Shown here in pieces: positions 58,865-64,000 of a stretch of 64,000 bases of DNA. The stretch is from a beta proteobacterium L13 (GTDB taxonomy: Bacteria; Pseudomonadota; Gammaproteobacteria; Burkholderiales; Chromobacteriaceae). The stretch covers positions 1 through 64,000 of the forward strand of contig AMYZ01000001.1 in assembly GCA_000335715.1 (NCBI GenBank), written 5' to 3'. Below the pieces are notes generated by a model that had not been told where the DNA came from, made no database searches, and saw only the letters and a list, made by a program, of their open reading frames with translations. A program made the position numbers and the translations under genes. How positions within the stretch are numbered: the first letter of the stretch is position 1; each line of letters opens with the position of its first letter.

Positions 58865-59145
58865 TTGTCATTGCCTTACAAGCTATTGGGGTTGCCAATA
58901 CTTGAAAGTACACAGCCAGATGAGACTGCCGCACCACGCTTGCTTGATGTGTTGCGCCCGATGCTGCGAGTCTGGCATGACAGCCTGTGCACCGAGCAGC
59001 AGTACGTCAATTGGGTACGGTGCCTTTTTGTGCTTCCAACCTCACCGGTGCCTGTGCGAGGTGGGGCTGCGGAGGTGAGTAGTTTTCTCTCTCGCCAAGT
59101 GTTTGTATCCACGAAAAATCAGGCATTGTCTGCACGACTGCTCTT
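58865..59145 (+). pseudogene. Decayed tyrosine recombinase (integron-type integrase), N-terminal domain remnant
   Basis: The frame contains LLDVLRPMLRVWHDSLCTEQ, then QYVNWVRCLFVL, GAAEVSSFLSRQ and VSTKNQALSARLLF. These are the SAM-like core-binding blocks of IntI and related integrases (compare SLRTEQAYVNWVR, EVEAFLS, STQNQALSALLF). Short internal deletions are apparent, and after the ALSARLLF block similarity stops; no catalytic domain with the R-H-R-Y residues follows. There is no plausible start codon with a ribosome binding site. It is divergent from the YaaC-like gene. Confidence 0.7.
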
Positions 59146-59580
59146 CTGCAGGCTTCCTCAGCACCGCATACCCAAGAAACCAACAGCGACCATGAAGCCC
59201 GACATTCTTGTCTGGCATGACTTTGGCGCTCACAACTTTTCTGCATGTGACGCTACCCAAAAGTGCTAAAGCGATTGCCATTTATGTGATCTTGCCATAA
59301 GTGAATTCGTATTGCCATGCCGTTTGATTTTAAACTGGAATGTATTGTGGTGGCTGATGCTATCAAGAGGCAGCATGCTGTGGCGTGCAAGAGGGGGCAT
59401 CGCCAGCAAGGTTGGCCGCAGCGGTTAGCAGCAACAAAGTCCCGCGTTTAGCGGCGGGTGGCTGTGGCAATGCAGCCCTGCGGGAAAGTTGCAGATGGCT
59501 TGACTAGCCAGGGCAGGGCGGCGTGTCTGAAGCGGTTGTGCTTTCTTGGCATGCGCGCTTGCCGCAGCCGATGCTGGGCA
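59146..59580. other. Non-coding remainder of the accessory island
   Basis: About 430 bp without a convincing gene. It holds one extended copy of the dispersed repeat (CAAGGTTGGCCGCA, ending 59420) and otherwise looks like degraded sequence. No tRNA, direct repeat or intact attachment site was found by eye. Confidence 0.4.
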
Positions 59581-59585
59581 CGAAA

Positions 59586-59616
59586 AACCCCGCGTCGCGA
59601 GGGGCGAGGCGGGGTT
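59586..59616 (-). terminator. Rho-independent terminator after lysS
   Basis: AACCCCGC pairs with GCGGGGTT, with further GC pairing within; on the minus strand the stem is followed by TTTTTCG. Confidence 0.8.
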
Positions 59617-59639
59617 GGGCGGGTGCTTGTTCGAAACGC

Positions 59640-61148
59640 TTAGGCTTCGTGGCGCATCTGCGGGAACAGGATCACGTCGCGGATGGACGGGGCGTCGGTC
59701 AGCAGCATCACCAGGCGGTCGATGCCGATGCCGCAGCCACCGGTCGGCGGCAGGCCGTATTCCATGGCGCGGATGTAATCGGCGTCGAAGTGCATGGCTT
59801 CGTCGTCGCCGGCGTCTTTCTGGGCGACCTGGGACAGGAAGCGGTTAGCCTGGTCTTCCGGGTCGTTCAACTCGGAGTAGCCGTTGGCGTGTTCGCGGCC
59901 CACGATGAACAGCTCGAAGCGCTCGGTGATGTTGGCGTCGGCGTCGGAGCCGCGTGCCAGCGGGGACACTTCCACCGGGTAGTCGATGATGAAGGTCGGG
60001 TTCCACAGCAGGCTTTCCGCACATTCTTCAAACAGCGCCAGCTGCAGGCTGCCCAGGCCAGGTGCCGGTGGCAGCTTGCCGCCCAGGCGCTTGATCTCGG
60101 CGGCAACCCATTCGGCGTCGGCCAGCTGTTCGTTGGTGTATTGCGGGTTGTAGTGCTGGATGGCGCCCACGATGGTGAAGCGGTCAAACGGCTTGCCCAG
60201 GTCGACTTCTTTGCCGCCGTAGGTCACGGTAGTGCTGCCGGTGGCGGTGATGGCGCATTGGCGGATGATGTTTTCGGTCATCTCCATCATGCGCTGGTAG
60301 TCGCTGTAGGCTTCGTAGAATTCGATCATGGTGAACTCGGGGTTGTGGCGTGTGCTCATCCCCTCGTTACGGAAGTTGCGGTTGATCTCGAATACGCGCT
60401 CCAGGCCGCCTACCACCAGGCGTTTCAGGTACAACTCGGGGGCGATGCGCAGGTACAGCGGCATGTCCAGGGCGTTGTGGTGGGTGGTAAACGGTTTGGC
60501 TGCGGCGCCGCCCGGGATGGGGTGCATCATCGGGGTTTCTACTTCCAGGTAGCCTTGGCTTACCATCACGTCGCGCACGGTTTGTACGATCTTGGAGCGC
60601 TTGATGAAGGTGCTGCGGCTCTCTTCGCTCATGATCAGGTCAACGTAGCGCTGGCGGTATTTCTGTTCCTGGTCGGTCATGCCGTGGAATTTGTCCGGCA
60701 GCGGGCGCAGCGATTTGGACAGCAGGCGCAGCTCGGATACGTTTACCGACAGCTCGCCTTTATTGGTTTTGAACAGGGTGCCTTTGGCGGACAGGATATC
60801 GCCCATGTCCCAGTGTTTGAAGGCGGCGTGGATGTCGGCGCCGACGCCCTGGTCGTTGATGTACAGCTGAATCTGGCCGGCCACGTCTTGCAGGGTGGCG
60901 AAGCTGGCTTTGCCCATCACGCGCTTGAGCATCATGCGGCCGGCAACGGCTACCTGGATGTTCAGCGGCTCGAGCTCTTCTTTGCTTTTGTCGTTGTAGG
61001 CGGCGTGCAGGTCGCCGCTGAGGTGTTCGCGCTTGAAGTCGTTGGGGAAGGCAACACCTGCTTCGCGGATGGCTTTCAGTTTTTCACGGCGCTCGGCCAT
61101 GATGTGGTTTTCGTCGTGCTGCTGCAGGCTGGATTCTTGTTCCGACAT
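59640..61148 (-). CDS. lysS: Lysyl-tRNA synthetase, class II
   Basis: A 502-residue class IIb synthetase: an N-terminal OB-fold anticodon domain (residues 60-175), motif 2 region [20 protein letters not shown] and motif 3 [15 protein letters not shown]. Length matches E. coli LysS (505). GGAGAT precedes the ATG. It lies 60 bp downstream of prfB, separated by a repeat-built terminator; prfB-lysS is a widespread pairing. Confidence 0.97.
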   Translation of the reverse strand: MSEQESSLQQHDENHIMAERREKLKAIREAGVAFPNDFKREHLSGDLHAAYNDKSKEELEPLNIQVAVAGRMMLKRVMGKASFATLQDVAGQIQLYINDQGVGADIHAAFKHWDMGDILSAKGTLFKTNKGELSVNVSELRLLSKSLRPLPDKFHGMTDQEQKYRQRYVDLIMSEESRSTFIKRSKIVQTVRDVMVSQGYLEVETPMMHPIPGGAAAKPFTTHHNALDMPLYLRIAPELYLKRLVVGGLERVFEINRNFRNEGMSTRHNPEFTMIEFYEAYSDYQRMMEMTENIIRQCAITATGSTTVTYGGKEVDLGKPFDRFTIVGAIQHYNPQYTNEQLADAEWVAAEIKRLGGKLPPAPGLGSLQLALFEECAESLLWNPTFIIDYPVEVSPLARGSDADANITERFELFIVGREHANGYSELNDPEDQANRFLSQVAQKDAGDDEAMHFDADYIRAMEYGLPPTGGCGIGIDRLVMLLTDAPSIRDVILFPQMRHEA

Positions 61149-61169
61149 GGGGGATCTCCGTTAATGTAA

Positions 61170-61199
61170 AAGGTTGGCCGCTGTCCTGCGGCCAACCTT
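61170..61199 (-). terminator. Terminator between prfB and lysS built from inverted 10-mer repeats
   Basis: AAGGTTGGCCGC (61170-61181) pairs perfectly with GCGGCCAACCTT (61188-61199) around six bases. On the minus strand the 12-bp stem is followed by TTACATT, an acceptable U-rich tail. The right arm is an exact TGCGGCCAAC copy. Confidence 0.8.
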
Positions 61200-61208
61200 G
61201 GGTATGGC

Positions 61209-62316
61209 TTACACGCCTTGTTTCAGGCTGGCTTCGATAAAGCCGTCGAGGTCGCCGTCCATCACGGCTTTGATGTTGCCTACCTCGTAGCTGGTGCGCA
61301 GATCCTTGATGCGCGACTGGTCGAATACGTAGGAGCGGATCTGGTGACCCCAGCCTACGTCGGTCTTGCTGTCTTCCAGCGATTGCTTGGCTTCGTTACG
61401 TAGTTTCAGTTCGCGCTCGTACAGCTTGGCGCGCAGCATCTGCCAGGCTTCGTCACGGTTGCGGTGCTGCGAACGGTCGTTCTGGCACTGCACCACAATG
61501 CCGGTAGGGGCGTGGGTCAGGCGTACGGCGGAGTCGGTTTTGTTGATGTGCTGGCCACCGGCTCCGCTGGCGCGGTAGGTGTCGGTACGCACATCGGCCG
61601 GGTTGATGGTGATCTCGAAGCTGTCGTCCACTTCCGGGTACACGAACACGGAGCAGAACGAGGTATGGCGGCGCGCGTTGGAGTCGAACGGCGATACGCG
61701 TACCAGGCGGTGTACGCCCACTTCGGTACGCAGCAGGCCGTAGGCGTATTCGCCTTCGATCTTGATGGTGGCGCTGCTGATGCCGGCCACTTCGCCTTCG
61801 GATTCTTCCAGGATCTCTACCTTGAAGCCCTTGCGTTCGGCGTAGCGCACGTACATGCGCAGCAGCATGCCTGCCCAGTCTTGCGCTTCGGTGCCGCCGG
61901 CGCCGGCCTGGATGTCCAGGAAGCAGTTGTTCGGGTCCATCGGGTCGTGGAACATGCGGCGGAATTCCAGCTTGGCCAGCTTTTCTTCCACGCTGTCCAG
62001 GTCGGCTTTTACCGCCAGGATGGTGTCGTCGTCTTCTTCGGCCTTGCCCATTTCAAACAGCTCGCCGCAGTCGGCCAGGGTGTTGGCGATGCCTTCGATC
62101 ACCAGTACCACGTCTTCCAGCTGCTTGCGTTCACGGCCGAGTTCTTGTGCCTTTTTGGGGTCGTTCCAGATATCGGGGTCTTCGGTGAGGCGGCTTACTT
62201 CTTCCAGACGGTCTTTTTTACCGTCGTAGTCAAAGATACCCCCGGATATCGGTGTTGCGGGTAGTCAGATCGTCGATCTGAGCCTGAATTTGATTGAGTA
62301 CTTCAGCTTCAATCAT
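61209..62316 (-). CDS. prfB: Peptide chain release factor 2, made by programmed +1 frameshift
   Basis: The gene reads [20 protein letters not shown] from an ATG at 62314-62316, behind a GGAGGT ribosome binding site, reaches an in-frame TGA at 62230-62232, and continues in the +1 frame as [14 protein letters not shown]-like sequence to 61209. Joined (62316-62233, then 62231-61209) it gives about 368 residues (E. coli RF2: 365). The C-terminal part has the stop-codon-reading SPF and the catalytic GGQ ([16 protein letters not shown]). It recognises UAA and UGA. Confidence 0.95.
62229..62244 (-). promoter_or_regulatory. Programmed +1 frameshift site of prfB
   Basis: The minus strand reads CGGGGGTATCTTTGAC: an internal Shine-Dalgarno-like GGGGG, then CTT-TGA-C, the classic RF2 autoregulatory site. 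Low RF2 lets the ribosome slip one base forward past the UGA. Confidence 0.93.
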
Positions 62317-62378
62317 GGTATTGCGACCTCCAAAAAGAGCAATATAAACAAGATGACAGGGTATTTCAGTAAAGACAA

Positions 62379-62402
62379 AAAGCGCACCTTGCGGTGCGCT
62401 TT
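62379..62402 (-). terminator. Rho-independent terminator after mdh
   Basis: AAAGCGCACC pairs with GGTGCGCTTT around TTGC; on the minus strand the stem ends in a T run (TTTTTGTCTTT). Confidence 0.9.
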
Positions 62403-62421
62403 GGGCTGAACGGCTAGCTCA

Positions 62422-63402
62422 TTAACCCAGCAGGTGGGCTACGCCAGCGCGCTCTTCTTCCAGTTCGTTCAGGGTAACGTTGATGCAGCTACGGCTGAAT
62501 TCGTCGATTTCCAGGCCTTGTACGATGGTGTACTGGCCGTTTTCGCAGGTTACCGGGAAGCCGAACATTACGTCTTTCGGAATGCCGTAGGAGCCATCGG
62601 ACGGGATGCCCATGGTAACCCATTTACCGTTGGTGCCCAGTACCCAGTCGCGGATGTGGTCGATGGCAGCGTTGGCCGCAGAGGCAGCAGACGACAGGCC
62701 ACGGGCTTCGATAATGGCGGCGCCACGTTTGCCTACGGTAGGCAGGAACACGTCGCGGTTCCACTCGTGGTCGTTGATCATGTCTTTTACCGATTCGCCA
62801 TTGATGGTGGCGTAGCGGTAGTCAGCGTACATGGTCGGGGAGTGGTTGCCCCATACGGCCAGCTTCTCGATGTCGGCCACGGCTTTGCCGGTTTTGGCAG
62901 CCAGTTGCGACAGGGCGCGGTTGTGGTCCAGGCGCAACATGGCGGTGAAGTTGTTCGGGTTCAGGTCCGGAGCCGACTTCATGGCGATGTAAGCGTTGGT
63001 GTTGGCCGGGTTGCCTACTACCAGTACCTTCACGTTGCGGTCTGCCACTTTGTTCAGGGCTGCGCCTTGTACGGTGAAGATCTCGGCGTTGGCGGTCAGC
63101 AGGTCTTTGCGTTCCATGCCTTTGCTGCGTGGGCGGGCGCCTACCAGCAGGGCTACTTGTACATCCTTGAAAGCCACTTCCGGGTCATCGGTAGCGACCA
63201 TGCCGGCCAGCAGCGGGAAGGCGCAGTCTTCCAGCTCCATCATCACGCCTTTTACAGCGGTTTGTGCCTGTGGCAGGTCCAGCAGCTGCAGGATGACCGG
63301 TTGGTCTTTACCCAGCATTTCGCCACTGGCAATGCGGAACAACAGGCTGTAACCAATCTGACCGGCTGCACCAGTAACGGCAACGCGAACGGGGGCTTTC
63401 AT
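62422..63402 (-). CDS. mdh: Malate dehydrogenase
   Basis: A 326-residue NAD-dependent malate dehydrogenase with [11 protein letters not shown] (Rossmann loop), [15 protein letters not shown] (substrate loop arginines), NPANTNA and the active-site VWGNHSPTM. This is the long cytosolic-like form common in betaproteobacteria. AAGGAGAG precedes the ATG. It is divergent from a GntR regulator gene, the usual order beside the succinate dehydrogenase cluster. Confidence 0.97.
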   Translation of the reverse strand: MKAPVRVAVTGAAGQIGYSLLFRIASGEMLGKDQPVILQLLDLPQAQTAVKGVMMELEDCAFPLLAGMVATDDPEVAFKDVQVALLVGARPRSKGMERKDLLTANAEIFTVQGAALNKVADRNVKVLVVGNPANTNAYIAMKSAPDLNPNNFTAMLRLDHNRALSQLAAKTGKAVADIEKLAVWGNHSPTMYADYRYATINGESVKDMINDHEWNRDVFLPTVGKRGAAIIEARGLSSAASAANAAIDHIRDWVLGTNGKWVTMGIPSDGSYGIPKDVMFGFPVTCENGQYTIVQGLEIDEFSRSCINVTLNELEEERAGVAHLLG

Positions 63403-63559
63403 CGATGTACTCTCCTTTGGACTTGGCGATGGATGCGTAGCGCATGCTCTTCCTTGCGCATGCTGCTTTGCAATACTGGCTTCGAGTGTAGCACGCCAAG
63501 TTCAATTTGTGGGTATCAAGGCGGGTGATGCGGCGCAGCATGATTTAGGCTTGTCTTGT

Positions 63560-63573
63560 GTCTTATATAAGAC
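63560..63573. promoter_or_regulatory. Probable GntR operator between mdh and the gntR gene
   Basis: GTCTTATATAAGAC is a perfect 14-bp palindrome, 40 nt ahead of the regulator's start. Its TATAAG can also serve as the -10 box of the plus-strand promoter, with TTTAGG 17 nt upstream as a weak -35. The position suggests autoregulation. Confidence 0.6.
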
Positions 63574-63613
63574 TAACCTTTACGCTTGATTTATTTGATG
63601 TTAAAAAGAACAC

Positions 63614-64000
63614 ATGCACGCAAAGTCGCTACATCGATTACCGCTTTACCAGCAGGTAAAGCTGCAGGTGCTGGAACGTATTGCCGAGGGGGAGTGGGCC
63701 AGTAACGAGCTACTACCCAGCGAGTGGGATCTGGCAGACCAGTTTGCGGTAAGTCAGGGCACAGTACGCAAGGCTTTGACCGAACTGGTCAACGACGGTG
63801 TGCTATACCGCCAGCAGGGCAGGGGTACGTTTGTGTCGGCACCGCTGGATGACTGGGCCGGCCTGGCGATGGTGTCGCCAGGTTTGCTGGCTGAAAAGCC
63901 GGACCGTCTGCTGCGCGAGTTTCTGGGTGTTAGCCGTGTGCACGCGCATGAGGAGTTGGCCGCAGCCATGGGTTTGCGCCGTAGTGCACCTTTGCACCGC
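63614..64000 (+). CDS. GntR/HutC-family transcriptional regulator, N-terminal part (cut by window end)
   Basis: At least 129 residues. The winged-helix domain is clear: YQQVKLQVLERIAEGEW, LLPSEWDLADQFAVSQGTVR and KALTELVNDGVLYRQQGRGTF. After residue 75 the linker leads into a UTRA-like domain that runs off the edge. The ATG at 63614 has only a weak AAGAA ribosome binding site. In many betaproteobacteria this regulator sits between mdh and the sdh operon, so a role in TCA cycle control is a reasonable inference. Confidence 0.88.
   Translation, partial: MHAKSLHRLPLYQQVKLQVLERIAEGEWASNELLPSEWDLADQFAVSQGTVRKALTELVNDGVLYRQQGRGTFVSAPLDDWAGLAMVSPGLLAEKPDRLLREFLGVSRVHAHEELAAAMGLRRSAPLHR

Overview
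The window is 64 kb of GC-rich, gene-dense chromosomal DNA. It looks like a motile betaproteobacterium of the order Neisseriales, most likely Chromobacteriaceae (Chromobacterium, Vogesella, Aquitalea or a relative). The basis is overall protein character and conserved gene orders: exbB-exbD-lpxK-trm112-kdsB-adk opposite xseA, gpmI-envC-ctpA, flhB-flhA-flhF-flhG-fliA-motor gene, thyA-folA, mtaD-ubiG-tadA, and mdh divergent from a GntR gene. The genus is an inference. I saw no rRNA, tRNA or CRISPR array.

Layout. 1-75: edge of an IS3-family transposase. 0.3-4.3 kb: phosphatidylserine synthase, a polyamine-binding protein and a gamma-glutamylpolyamine synthetase. 4.6-9.2 kb: rppH, a DUF2238 protein, parE and a phosphofructokinase. 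9.2-15.6 kb: envelope and small-metabolism genes (ClpP-like lipoprotein, metallophosphatase, AlaX, RluA, DUF2157/GDYXXLXY pair, DUF456). 15.6-24.8 kb, mostly minus strand: ppk1, yggX, argA, ctpA, envC, gpmI. 24.9-30.3 kb: xseA, then the lipid A/KDO operon ending in adk. 30.4-38 kb: a histidine kinase/HD-GYP pair, htpG, two DEDD exonucleases. 37.9-45 kb: late-class flagellar cluster on the minus strand. 45.1-51.4 kb: thyA-folA, a GntR regulator, a probable sRNA locus, an L,D-transpeptidase and tadA-ubiG-mtaD. 51.6-56.7 kb: a PAS-GGDEF-EAL protein, a FabMG-like reductase and a membrane protein. 56.7-59.5 kb: an AT-richer accessory island with a REP-like inverted pair, a two-TM protein, a YaaC-like protein and a decayed integron-type integrase. 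59.6-64 kb: lysS, prfB with its programmed frameshift, mdh, and the start of a GntR regulator.

The most striking feature is not a gene. The 10-mer GTTGGCCGCA (or TGCGGCCAAC) occurs about 42 times by eye, on both strands in near-equal numbers, about once per 1.5 kb, where chance predicts less than one. It lies inside genes in several reading frames and is enriched between genes. There it often forms inverted pairs that look like transcription terminators, and intergenic copies tend to extend to AAGGTTGGCCGCA. This is the behaviour of the DNA uptake sequences of Neisseriaceae, but the word lacks the CTG core of the known dialects. I propose it as a candidate uptake-signal-like repeat of this lineage.

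Secondary leads are: a strong plus-strand terminator at 47506-47539 with no gene in front of it (candidate sRNA); the YaaC/two-TM island beside an integrase remnant; a FlhG-like protein with a broken Walker A motif; a TfoX_C-TadA fusion; and a DnaA-box-like cluster beside an AT-rich tract upstream of exbB.
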